This document shows, in pieces, positions 20,454-33,001 of a stretch of 64,000 nt of DNA. The stretch spans positions 4,522,501 to 4,586,500 of the forward strand of contig JAPYKE020000037.1 in NCBI GenBank assembly GCA_028554795.2. Direction: 5' to 3'. The stretch is from Sinohyriopsis cumingii. Taxonomy: Eukaryota > Mollusca > Bivalvia > Unionida > Unionidae. The notes under the pieces are model-generated. The model made no database searches. It was not told where the DNA came from and was given only the letters and a program-made list of their open reading frames with translations. A program made the position numbers and the translations under genes. The stretch's first letter is position 1. Every line of letters begins with the position of its first letter.

Positions 20454-20807
20454 TCATTTTCTAACAGGGGTACACCAGCCAACTTGATTTATAATTTTAA
20501 TGACATTTGCAGTCATAACTTCAGTGCTGGGCAATTTTACTAGTTGCGGTTTTCGTCTAATTACCCGTGCTAGTCTATCCTTGATTGTCGACAACGCTTT
20601 ACCGGCAAGATTATCAATAGCGCCGATGCCTTTATCACGAACAAAATAAATAGCTTTCGTTCCTAGTTGTTTTGCAATCGGTATTGCTTTTGGGGCTATT
20701 CTTCTAAATAGACCGATTCCATCTCCGAAAGTTGTTTTATAGGCAAGTAATCTCGAATTTACTAATCTAACCATGACTGTTCTACGTTCAGCATGGTGTA
20801 TAATCAT
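20454..20807 (-). CDS. Small basic viral protein, intact frame (right copy)
   Basis: An open frame of 117 codons from ATG 20807 to a stop at 20454. The alignment of its first residues with the left copy (MII..A.R) supports this start over the ATG at 20774. It is strongly basic (VIRRKPQLVK, RRIAPKAIPIAK) with a Gly/Ala-rich middle, and ends IKIINQVGWCTPVRK. It lies 74 bases before the capsid-like gene in the same direction. A DNA-binding core or minor virion protein is possible; I do not recognise a named family. It is intact, unlike its left-copy counterpart. Confidence 0.6.
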   Translation of the reverse strand: MIIHHAERRTVMVRLVNSRLLAYKTTFGDGIGLFRRIAPKAIPIAKQLGTKAIYFVRDKGIGAIDNLAGKALSTIKDRLARVIRRKPQLVKLPSTEVMTANVIKIINQVGWCTPVRK

Positions 20808-21007
20808 TTATTTATTATTTATTTATCTAATCACTGCGAAAATCATCAGAAATTTCAACAATGAGATAATGCATAATTAATCAAAAATGTGTACAAAGCC
20901 TTTTGTTTCAAGAATTGGATTTTGTAACTTGCATCGCGTGAAGCACAATAACCAGAAGTTATTAGCGCTTCAAACCATAAAGAAATTAGTTGTGTATATT
21001 ATTTTTG
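20808..21007. other. Right flank of the viral relic
   Basis: AT-rich sequence between the basic protein gene and a minisatellite. No terminal inverted repeat matching the left flank was seen, so the border is not defined. Confidence 0.35.
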
Positions 21008-21430
21008 TCTATACAACAGTCAAGATATTTAGTCCTGATAATGTCTATACAACCATCAAGATATTTAGTCTTGATAATGTCTATACGAAAGTCAAGATAT
21101 TTAGTCCTGATAATGTCTATACGAAAGTCAAGAGATTTAGTCCTGATAATGTCTATACAACAGTCAAGATATTTAGACCTGATAATGTCTATACAACCAT
21201 CAAGATATTTAGACCTGATAATGTCCATACGAAAGTCAAGATATTTAGACCTGATAATGTCTATACAACCGTCTAGATATTTAGTCCTAATAATGTCTTT
21301 ACAACAGTCAATCTTTTTAGTCACGATAATGTCTGTACAACTGCCAAGATATTTATATCTGATAATGTCTATACAACAGTCAATACATTTATCTCTGATA
21401 ATATCTATACAACAGTCAAGATATTTTTAA
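21008..21430. repeat. 36-bp minisatellite, about 12 units
   Basis: Units of 36 bp with the core GTCTATACAACAGTCAAGAT and ATTTAGTCCTGATAAT. Variation is mainly ACAACC/ACGAAAG and TAGTCC/TAGACC. 36 is a multiple of three and the unit lacks stops in several frames, so frames of 112-146 residues open on both strands; these are artefacts. Confidence 0.95.
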
Positions 21431-21536
21431 TTTTTATTTTACGTCGTTGATCTTTGTTCAGTCTAGCAAATAAACTAGGTCCCGATTTCTCTAAGCATTT
21501 AGTCCTCATGAAATCAATTAAAGGGTCACACCATAT

Positions 21537-21838
21537 GCGTGTGTGTGATGTAGATTTTTAACGTAGCTTTAATAATTTGTCAGTCATATCGCTACGATGT
21601 CTGCAGCGGGGCAGTTTATAGTGATGTCTAGCAGTGGGGCATCATGCCGCAGACTTGTAGCATGATGTCCCCACCCAGTCACATTACCCTGACACCAGGC
21701 CGACCAGTCCTAACACTAACCTCTTAATGCCAAGCACCCAACGAGGCAGCTGTTAGTACCATTTTTATAATTCTTTGGTATGACTCTGCCTGGGTTCGAA
21801 CCCGCGACCTCTCTAACCTCTAGGCCACCGGAGCGGTC
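21537..21838 (-). mobile_element. SINE family B copy 1
   Basis: Read on the minus strand it starts with a tRNA-like head (inverse of GGCCACCGGAGCGGTC; B-box GGTTCGAACCC). The body shares CAGGCCGACCAGTCCTAACA with the other copies (written here in plus orientation). It ends with the 3' consensus TAAAGCTACGTTAAAAAT and a short CA tail. About 20 bases of the anticodon-arm region are deleted in this copy. Confidence 0.88.
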
Positions 21839-22894
21839 TTAGAAAATGAGTAATAAATTGTATGTATGCTATATATAAAAACAGAGTGGTACATATATAG
21901 CTGCGTTATAAATGCAAATGCATGTAAAACAAACACAAAATGTCACATTATTAGATTGGTATTTGTTTTATTGTCACGTGTTTTTCTACAAGCAATCGAA
22001 TATTCCAAGAACATGCACGAGTGATAAGACAAATTTGCATAAGCACGATCTGTTGTCTGATCTAAATATGAAAAACAGATCTTTACTCTCTTTTATGCAT
22101 GATTCATTGTACCAAGAACGGCTCCTTGAGACGAAATTATGTTACGTGTGTCATCATTTTCGGTTACAATAAAAACAATCTAGTTGGATAGTTAAGAATG
22201 ATATGATTCCAGAATAATAACCTACTAATTCCAGTTTACTTTGATGTTGTCAGTGAGCCATTTGAGTTATGGTCACAGAACCAAACATCACGTTATAATG
22301 TATATTCAACGAGACTTGTTCTGTGATGCATTCGCTTAGTTATGCCTACATTTAAAGATGAAGACGGGTTCGATAACCCGACGATATGCGGTTATTAGGC
22401 GTAATATACGTGATTTCAATACCTCATTTTAATGTGGCGTATAGTAATGCAAATAGAACCAAAAATGAACGATGTAACTCGAAATAAAAATATAATCTAC
22501 TCCGACGTTCATGCTTTGCATGCAGAAACAGAGTACACGTTTCAAACGATGATAAGGAGTATTCGGCACAGTATATATTATCCTTGTAGGGCATGGCTTG
22601 TATGAAGTGAACGAACAATAGTACATATTTGTGTCAAGAAAGTAATCAAAATGGCTTTACTGTAGCGCCATAGTTCCGACACGAATATTACCTTCGTCTG
22701 AATTTCGAAAAAGACTGGATAATATCGAATTCTTCAATACAGTATTTCATATTAGTCTATGGCATTACTTGTAAGCTAACTGAAGTGAAGGAACGACGGC
22801 ACAGATTTGTGTCACACATGCAGTCTGAAGAATGTTACTGTAGCACCATATGTATCACAAGAATGTGACCTTGGAAGAGGTAATTTGTAACTTG
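21839..22894. other. 3' flank of the PH-domain gene, nothing else seen
   Basis: AT-rich. Probably includes the 3' untranslated region of the minus-strand PH-domain gene, whose stop is at 22895. Open frames at 21912-22172 and 22424-22626 show no family features. Confidence 0.4.
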
Positions 22895-22957
22895 TCATTT
22901 AGGTGTCGACCTGTCCGATCGGGCACTTAACACCTGCTTCGTCAATTCCTCGAATGC
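22895..22957 (-). CDS. PH-domain gene, terminal exon 7
   Basis: Only 20 codons plus TGA, after the strong acceptor TTTATTTATTTTCAG. Phase 0 agrees with the preceding exon, which ends ...MAEIE. The charged, helical AFEELTKQVL start continues a coherent C-terminus. Too short to show up as an open frame by itself. Confidence 0.75.
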   Translation of the reverse strand, partial: AFEELTKQVLSARSDRSTPK

Positions 22958-23645
22958 CTGAAAATAAATAAATTGTGTATTGTCAGAGCTAATTTAGCAA
23001 ATAATTTCTTTGAATTCTAAATGGTTTTGAGATATGCATAGAATGTTTATATAAATGTCATCAGATGTAAACCAATCTATATTGTATGTCAATATAGTTG
23101 CAAAACAATCCTCCGCCCCCCCCCCCCCCCCGCTCTCTATCTCTTGACTGGTATAGCTATCGAATAGGCTTCAGTATCGATACTTAAATCAACAAGCTCT
23201 CTAGTGTCAATACAATGTGTTTCAGAGGGTGCCTCTTAATCGTGCAACTTTAGTTAGTTTTAAGATTACAACTTATACAACAATTAAACATACACGTAAC
23301 GAATGCATCTGCTATGAGTTACAGCGGGGGGGGGGGCCTACGATTTTCTTTTCATTTATATTATTTTATATGCTATTATCTGAAGATAATTATTTTGTTT
23401 TCAAATTATTGATTGGATATAACCGTATGCTATTTTGTCAGAAACAAACAAATCACAGCGATATATCAGTTCCAGCTAATGACAGACGGAAATCATTTTG
23501 TAAAGAGGGTCAGCCGACTGCCCCAGAATATCAAATCGCTGCTCCATTATATAATTGCGGTATGTCGTGATATGTGTTGTAGTATGTACAGAAATAACGT
23601 AGTGAACTACGGTGCAAGCTTTCTCGTGGTACACGGTTCTAATTA

Positions 23646-23683
<38 letters not shown>

Positions 23684-26600
23684 ATATGAAGAATCATTCG
23701 AATCCGTTATTAATTTTGAACAGAAGTAGCGACATAAAAAACACGAACATAACCAAGCAATAATTAAGGTCCTGGTTTGTCATATCCAGACATAGGAATA
23801 CTATTTCCATATAAGTCACAACGTAAACATACTATCTATTTTAGTATTTTAAGAAGAGAGATTGTTTCAGTGATAAAGGAAATCTACCTCAATTTCTGCC
23901 ATAACCGAGGGGTCTACTTCCCGCTTTGGTGATGTTGCACTGGACGAGCTGCTACAGCTAGTAGTACTTCTTTGACGAGAGGTTCGCTGGGATTTGGAAT
24001 CCGTGAAGCTTAGATCTAATTTTAAATCACTGTCCTTAGATTTATGAGAAAGCTTAGTCAAATCAATGACACTATTGTCGGACATACTGTCCTCTTGGCT
24101 GTCATATCCGTTAAAGTCACTGATTGAATCTCTGGAGCGGAAAATATCACCATTCGTTTCATCTGTTTTACCTGACTTTTGTTGCTTTCGCTTCGAAAAT
24201 GTTCTTGTAGTCCATTTTTGCATTGCAGTTTTTAAACTATTTGTGTGGTGCATACTTGGGTCCATTTCTGAGGAAGTGACGTCCTCGTCGTCAGAGGGAA
24301 ATGCGGTCCGACTTAAGTATTTCCGATTTTGGTTATAATCCAAGATGTCTGAACTTGTACTGCCTTTCTTACACTCGGTCAAATCTAAGTCGATTTTGTG
24401 AAGTTTGTGAGTAAGTTGCTTTAACTGTTCTTTCAGATATATGTTTTTACTCTCATCTGCCTTCTTTTTGTTCCCAAAACTGAATAAGCCTTTCTTAGGC
24501 TGGATTTGTTTCTGAATTGTGTCTGCCTGCAATGCGAAGATACATTAACATTTAGGAGAAAATCAGAATTGACGTTATACTTCTGCATTTAATTTATTTT
24601 TGTACATGAAACGTTGAACAATAATATAACATGACAACAGTCCAATTCCTGTCAGAACTTAATGAGTCTTTCAACAGGTTTATTATAATTTAAAGGTTTA
24701 CTGACTGTATTATGAGAATTCAGCAACATTATCAAATATAAAGGTTTTTTTTACCACATTTGACTTAGTCAATTAGTGAGCTAAACTCTTCACCACTAAA
24801 ACGGTTTCCAATAAAAGTCATATAATAGTTTGAAAAATAGATTGAAAAAAACTATTAAACTTCAAGAAACACAGCATTTATATTTTTATGAGGGGGAAAT
24901 TCTTTAAAAAGTATTTCATTATATGCAGATCATAAAATTCCCTTTAATGTTTAATCTGAATGAGCAAAATTACATCAGTAACATTCAAACGAGATGGCGT
25001 ATAAAACCCAATGGATACGTGTTCACCATGTATTCACTGTGCACTCTATGAAATATATTCCCTACCTTGATCTGTGTGGAAAATCTGCGCTGCCGTAATC
25101 TTACTACGTCGCTCATTCTCTGTTCCTCGGACGTCAATTCACAATTAGGATTCGTTTGTCTGTCATTCTCGAGTCCGGAACTTTTCTGCTTCTAAAAATG
25201 AAAGTAATGAACGATGAAAAATGGGAAACTGAATGTATCGCGGTACACAGATTTTGGAAATTTCTGGACGAATTGTGGACTAGACTTATCAGGTACCTGT
25301 ATCGAAAATCGAAATTAATTGCGAAATATATCTCCTAAATGGCGTTAATGAACAATCTCTGTGTCGCCAGTCTGAACCATGGTGACCAATTGAAAAGTTT
25401 AAACCTTAGAACAATATCATCCCCAAGCGTGCCGGTGTCCTTCAGTTTCAAGGAGTCTTAAGTAAAAATTCCAGTGAGTGTACATTTTAAAAAATTCTTC
25501 GCTTTTCCTGTGGGAAAACTTTCTATTTCAGCCGCAGAACTTTGGCTTGGAAATGGTCTCTTGGAGCATGTATACCAAATGATACCCTTGACTTTGGAAA
25601 AGAGACATGTTTCTACTCCATCCGCAGACCTTAGGCTTAGAAATGGCCTCTTGGAACGTTTAAACCAAATGATACCCTTAACTTTGGAAAAAAGACATTA
25701 AACGTTATGTGGAAGCTGTTAGAGATAATTTGCAAAACCGACGGATCATCGGGGTAAAGTCATAAAGTTTCCAAGGCGATATTGTTGAGTTCTGCCCCCT
25801 CCTGAATTTCAGAGAAGTGTGAAGTGTTAATAGCGTGTGTATGGCGTCATATCTGCTGCCTGGTGGCTAACGGAGCGAAACAGGAACGGAAGTCATCCTT
25901 CCTCCTACCCCACGTTCCGTCATCTGGTGCCTTTGAGAACTATGTTGGCTTTTTTTGGTGCCCTAGTGGTGGGGATCCTTCCTGATTTTTGGTACCAACT
26001 CTGAAACAAGGGTTAAGCTTTAGAACTTTGGTCCAATATGACGTATTCCTATTTGGTAGCCTGATTAAGAACTACACTACATCAGTATGGAAATGTAGGT
26101 TGTGCGACAGTGATTGTGAACTTAAATTCGGCATTATGGTGTTCCTTAAAAATATAGACGTGGAGCTAAAGCAACCCTTGGCGCGGGCCATCTTCTTTGA
26201 TGGTGCAATGGAGCTGAAAAGCATATATTGTACTGCTCTGTTCATAAAACGCACCGTCTGCAAGACTGACTCGGAAGTAACTACAGACGGGCTAAGATGC
26301 TTTAATATTGCTGCAAGACACCACTGACATCAAATCGAGCAAAGATCCTATTGCAACGACATTTTTTCCACCGGTTGTTGTGTACGAAGAAAAGATTCCA
26401 TATCCATATACAGACCGATGAGGGTTTTGAAAGTCTGCGACGAATCGATCGACGGCTAAGACTTCAGTTTAAAAATAGGCGTTTGCGTCTCATCCAAAGC
26501 TTCATGGCGATCTGAGGATAATACGTTACTTTTAAAAAGGTATGTTGTCGTTTGTCTTGAAGCCTAACATACGTCAGCGACTTGGCCAAACTCTGGTAGT

Positions 26601-29600
26601 TGTTTTAATGTCCGCTAGATTTTCCTGGCCAATACATATATCAATGCTGCTATAGTGTAAGATGCCAACGATGACGTAAGATGATGAAAAGCTCTGGTCG
26701 TAGAAGCGGTAAAATGCCTTCGAACAGTGCGTTGAAGGCTGAGAGTCCTCTCGGGGCATCAAGTCGTCAGGTCGAGGAGGAAAGACGTCGCTTGCTAGCG
26801 TCAGTCACCAAAACACACAAAAAAAACGATGCATATGATGAAGCGTGAAAAGCCTGCCGAAACAAACGATTAACTAGACCTGTGTTTCATCAAAATTTGT
26901 GACAGTTATCTCCAAATATTCATCGAAAGAATTGTCGAATCAGGATACAGGACTGGATCGACGCCACAGACAAGCACTGGGTGTGGCAGAGCCAATACCG
27001 TTGCTGGAACTCTAGTATCGACCGTCATTACATTCAGGAGGCTTTCTTCGATGTCGGCGCCATGACTATAAGAAATCCGAGTCAGAGCCGATGCTGGGAC
27101 TAGCGATTCCTGATGTTATATATTTCATGAAGCTGGGAATGTAAATACTGGGAAAATAAATCAATGTACCCAGTTCCATGAACGCCATGCGTAGGTTGAG
27201 ACTGTATTGTACGCAGTTGATTAATATCTGATGCCATGGTTCTGTGTTGGGTCTATTGAAAAGAACTGTTCTGGTGGTGGAGACAAGTGCATGGCTGGCG
27301 CACTATGCGCAGTCCGTGATAATGTGGCCTGCTAATTCTCTTCTGGACCTATGTGTTCCCCGTCTTCAAGGTCACAAAAAGTAGAAAGCTCTTAACTGGG
27401 GAGGCTTCGGCGGCGATACTGATGTATGGAGTTCGCAATTTTCTGGTGCCTTTTTATTGCACTCTCACGTTCTCGCCTAATGTGTTTGTCCATGACGGTC
27501 GCCCATACATTTACTGATCTTCGTATGCGTAAATTGCAGGTATGATACAAACTGCAGCCCATACAACTCAGGCAGAAAACATGATTATCATCCACCTTCA
27601 TAAAAACGACTGCAATCCATGCACTTTCTCCTGCCCCTTGTATTGGTACCCCTAATTATATAGATCAACACAACGGTATAAACGTGTCAAGCGCCGCGTG
27701 AACATAGTGTGAAGAGGACGCTAATGACGAGTGAAAATGTCAAAAATAGTTATATGAACCACCTTGTATGAAAATTACTTGACAAAACTGATATATCATG
27801 TTTTGTACTGAACAAACTGAAATGCTATAGAGAATACGATGTCGGAATGGCACCTATCTGCATACCCTAATATAGGATGGATAATACCGTGTAACATATG
27901 TGTGACTGACTGTGACGAGCAAGAAATAAGCAGAAATGACGCTGATATATAATCCTCTGCGAGAGAAAGCTCTTTTCAATTTCTCCGGTAGTGAAAAGCA
28001 CACGTCAGAATTCTTTTTAAAAAGAACGTGCTTCCAAGCACGAACGGAAGTGAAAACTGATGTATGGATGGGTAATTGGTGCCAATGTGAGATCGTAGGT
28101 GAGCAAACAACCTTTAGTACTTTTTGTTGCTTAAACAAGCTTGCGGTGGCTTGAAATTAGAAGATACGGGTGTACTCCTTATTAACTATACTCTTTAATT
28201 AATCCTGCTCTATTTTAAACATATGCATTTCACGTTAAGTCTACCAAAATGTTTCAAGATGTATATTTGCTCGCCCAAAATATCAGTTATTGTAGAGGCC
28301 AAATTCCAAATTACAGTTTCGTGTTTTGAATATGTTTGAATTCCTTATGGGGAAAAAAACCTCAAAGAAAAGAAAAAAGGAATCCGGACATAAGGCTTAT
28401 AAGATAAGGAACTATTTTATTAAGGACTGTTTACGCTGGCATGTATCGACTTTATATAAGCATTCAGGATGTACCTCGTAATGCGGTTGTTTGGTTCGGT
28501 ATGGTTATCACATGGTTCGATGCGCTCAGAGTGAATGTTCGAATTTATAAAAGTGTTTCAAATCTTGCGACGAAATTAGAAAAGACTAGCCCATCTCAGT
28601 TTCTTCGAATTTGTCTAGATAACGACCCGAGTCACATACGCCAAACTTCATACCAGCGGATGTATATGAAAATAGTTCGTTGTCATTACAGGGACGGGTG
28701 AAACATGCTGAATTTTCGGGCCTGTTTGAAGCAGATGTTCTAGTTCTGACAGAAAAATAGGATAAAACCGTCAGATAAAGTGAAACTATTTTATTGTGGA
28801 TTGTAAGGGCTGAAAACACGAGTCCCATGGTAGGGCAATTGTCAACGCAGAGAAGGAACCACAGGCAAACAACATACGCGTGATGAATGGAAAATTTACC
28901 ACAAATGTTAAGCGCAAAGTTCTTTTAAACGACTAGAATACATGACAAAAAGATACAAATATGAAAATCTATAGATTGTTTTAATCTTTATTTTTGCCAT
29001 GTATTTATCACAACAACAGTGAAATCTCCTTTCTAGAAGACCTTTGGTGTTTTGTCTTTAAATCGGCAATGAAATGGCGGACATATAACAATGTTTACAA
29101 TAATTACGCTCTCCGTTACGGATCACTGCCATCTCACCTCTGTCTGCGTTGGTTTGAGTCTCTCATTCGGCTAATGGGGGTTGGTGAGAAAGCTTGCCAG
29201 TAGCTTCTCGAGGGTCGGTGGTTCTTTCCGGGGTTTTCCCGGATTCTTCCTCCACCATTAATAGCGGAAGACATGTATAGCCTATCGTGTGCTGAAAAAT
29301 GGCGCTAAACCCTACAACAACAACAACAACAACAATAATTGAAATCCTTAATAATTATTCATAAACCTGACCTGAATCGTATCTCATCTACTGGCGTTAT
29401 AATTCAACAGCAGAACGTGTAAAGAAAAAGAAATCCAAATCTTTCATAAAAGAACAAACACATTTATGATACATTGCAATCGATCATAGAAGCAAAAGAA
29501 GTCATTCAAGCTTTATCATGGTTACGTTTTTTGTTTTCTCGTGGTACGGTTCTTAATGTTAAAATACTCTGCATTACTGGAAGCACCCTCTACATAATAT

Positions 29601-32600
29601 CGTGCTCAGAACAGTAACGTATGGTGGAGGGGAGAGGGGCGATTCAGGCCGTTATTTTCTTACACCTTCATTTTTTCTAACGAGTAAAACTTTCTGTCTA
29701 ACTTTCGCTGCAGTGATTCTCGATTCGGGGGTCGAAGACTGATCAGCATCTTCAAAACGAAGGCGTTCAAACGACATGCCACGAAGGTTTACATTGCTTA
29801 AAGACTACATTTTTAGAAGTCTTGATTTCGTCAAATTTGTCTTTAAATCAAATGGGCGTTTCAACTTTAGAATATTTTAGAATTAGACTAAATAAACCCC
29901 AAATATCAAATAATTATTGGGGTGAAAGAAATTCAGAGTAAAAATACGCATGCTTACTCTTTGCCGTTCTGCTTGCTTCCTCTCTAACTCGTATTTCTGT
30001 CTGAGCATTTCTTCCAGTAGCTTCTGTTTGACTGACTGCCTCAAGTCTAACGCCTCATTCTGCACTGTGGTTTCACAGCCTACAGGTAAAGAATACAGTG
30101 GTGTGGTTATGTTAGATATGCAGTACTTATGCAGCATCATTACCTTTAGTCAGGTGAAAATGTGTCTAATTTTTTCCCTGTTGAAGCCGTGTGACATACC
30201 CAAGTGTGTGATGTCAAATATACCTAATTTTGAATCGGTATTATTGGAGAACCCTCAAGGTAATGAAGATTGACCTTCTGTTGGCCTTAAAGAATCTCCA
30301 GCATTATACGATAACACGGTTTCTCCTATCCCTTCGGTTCTATTTATTAATTTTTTTATTTTTTTTATTATTTTGTTTCTATTTTATGTTTTGATTTTTT
30401 CTGTTTCTTTTTGTGTGTTTTTTGTTGTTATTTTTGTTTGTTGTTTTCTAAACTGATAAATACTGAAACATCTCCGACATTGTACAGAAACCCCAAAATA
30501 ATGATTCGTTTTGCAAATGTTTTATATTACGTTCACTTATCGCCAGATGCCTGTAAGTGCATTATAAAATTATATATTATAGCCCTGAATTTTGATTCAG
30601 CTAACTTTGTTTAAGTTATTAAACTGCCGTCATTAAATGTGTTCCTCAAATATATCCTTAAACCTGATTTGATAAAAAAAAAATCCATTCATTCTTGTTT
30701 ACATTATCATGATCACGAGCCAGAGCAACTAAAACCCTCAGTCAAAACATTGGGCTTTCAAATCAGTTTCAGAGTGTGGACTATCCATGAACATTGTGGT
30801 GCAACTCAATAAATCCGTGATAAAAAATTGTTTTTCGTATATAAAGTCAATGTGTTTCTAAGCCCAAATGTGGAACAAAAAAAAAACATTAAAAAAAACT
30901 GACCTTTGACTTATCCAAAAGGTCAGTTAGATCTGATTTTAGTATCATTCACAAAGGCTTTACTATGCTGGTGTTCAAATATATGCCAATATTCTTCCAA
31001 ATCAATTACATCTTGCAAGAAGTCCTTTGAGTGGAAGTCCCACGGCAATGCCACCATTGTGGCTCGAGGTGTACAGATCCCATGGGTTTCCAGATTGTTA
31101 CTGTGGCCGCAGTTTGCATGTGAGAAAACAAACATTTTAATTCAGAACCAGCCAGTTATTGATAGTGTTTTAGTGCAAACAAAAACCATGTCAAAATAAC
31201 CATCTGTTCCGGAAAAGTATCCACATCAATAATTTCAGAATATCTGTCAGGCTGCCATTTATGAAATGAGATGAGGAATCTTTTAGGAACAATTATATAT
31301 TTTTAAAGAAGCTGTTATTAGAACCATTCTGTCAGAAGAAGTAGCTGTAAAGAGATTTTGCCATATGACGAGAAGTCTTTTAGTGAAAACTCTATGTCCG
31401 CAAAACCATCTCTTCAAGAGGATTAGGAACGGCAACATATGCAAACTGGTCGCTGTAGCCATCATGTAAACCATTTCCATTTAGGACCAAGTAGATATTA
31501 AAGTAACTCTCTTAATAAAAGCCCAATATCTAAATTACTGCATGTTTAGGAAAAGTAACAATACTTATATTTCAAAGATGGCTACCATGGCAACCATATT
31601 TCAGGTTTGGTCCGTACAGTTTTCGTTTAGGACAACTACATATCCTACGAGGTCGTTGAGTGAAAAGAAAAGTTGCGACGACTATCTGTTCGGAAGAAAT
31701 AACCATAACAAATGTGTCGAAGATGACCGCGATGACTTCACATTAGAGGATAAACGGCATTTGCTGAGGTTTGCTTTTTAACGCTCTTGTAGGGGATATT
31801 GTTTTCTCCTTCTTTACTGCTACTGACAATTTGACCGATTCACAGAGTGTAGCTATATATGTTAGCTTATCTGTTCTGAAAAGCAATAATAGTCCGATCC
31901 TATGTCCTTGCTCCGTCTATTCCAGTTATGCGTCAAGCAAACAGTGGCTCAATGTTTCGGCAGATGTGATGAAGTTTGGATCTAATGTGGATATAATTCG
32001 TTCTTAAATTAAATAACTTGGCAATATCCCTTGATAAAGTTTAAAGTTTACATAAAGAATCAGTCGAAATAGTTATTTATCTCGGCAACTGGCATTGTTA
32101 AAAGCTATAGATTCACACGTGCGCTGTAGATAATTGACAGCCTTAATACGTTGATCTAAGAGCATCATCGCCATCTCAATTCATCGACATATCTGCTACT
32201 TAGGTTGGCTGTTCTGCGCTTTTCGTATTCAATAGTTCAAACATATTGGACATCAAAATAGAAATGGATGACCTATTGAAGCTACAACTATATATTCCAA
32301 TGCAATTCCTATCCTCCAGAGTTTCGACTTGCATATTTGAAACTTATCGGTCATATTTTTAAAACTGTTCAGTGAATTTGAATACCTATTGGTATGCATG
32401 TCAATTCACTTCCTATGCCAGCTTTTCAGAGTTAAGTTTTCAGGTAATTTTCATTTTACTAGTAATTATGGAATAAAGCATACAGCGTGTCCTAATCAAG
32501 TTATAATCTTTTCAACAACGGCATCTAAACATTTGCAGGTGGTGCTAGATAATTATTAAATTTGCTTCCGGGTTTTGTTTCTCTGTAGTAATTCGCGTCT

Positions 32601-32935
32601 GAAATGTTTACCATCATTCAAAGTTGATCTGCTTAGTCATCCAGATTATGTGATTTATAAGCCACTGCATCGTGTGAGACTTACCTGAGCACGTGGATCC
32701 TTCTATCAGATCGTCGTCATCACTAGCATTTAGTTTTGAATCAGAAGAGATCCTCATGGTGTTAACCAGGTGTTCACACCACTCAGTCATTATCTCCCTT
32801 GTATCAGCAGAGAGGTAGACTGTACTGAAAACCTGAAATAAAGTTGAATGGAGCATTTAGATTCTTGATTTATAGGAAAACGGTGAGCACAGTTATAAAT
32901 ATATGAGTCTGAGAAAGAAAGAAAGAAAGAAAGAG

Positions 32936-33001
<66 letters not shown>

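Larger units (their letters stand above)
11226..20807 (-). mobile_element. Right copy of endogenous Polinton/adintovirus-like element
   Basis: All recognisable genes lie on the minus strand, in the order basic protein, major capsid-like, minor capsid-like, protease stub, uncertain piece, small membrane protein, penton-like, unknown ORF, then DNA polymerase and helicase. The length is about 9.6 kb including later insertions of a LINE fragment (14430-14757) and a SINE (18221-18302). The coiled-coil gene of the left copy is missing, so the copy is truncated near 20,880. Residue differences between the copies are many (about a quarter of positions at the start of the capsid-like gene by eye), so this is not a recent duplication. 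Confidence 0.72.
25192..29105. other. Intron 4 of the PH-domain gene, first part
   Basis: Long intron. It contains a 90-bp tandem duplication (25531-25700), a GC-richer stretch with broken minus-strand frames (26574-27601, listed separately), and otherwise unique sequence. 27602-29105 shows nothing recognisable, although frames of 72-94 codons exist. Confidence 0.5.

Noticed and set aside
20986..21430. Frames of 112-146 codons on both strands
   Set aside because: 36-bp tandem repeat with a unit divisible by three.
23217..23570. 117-codon plus-strand frame
   Set aside because: It lies in an intron of the minus-strand PH gene, crosses a poly-G run and has no family features.
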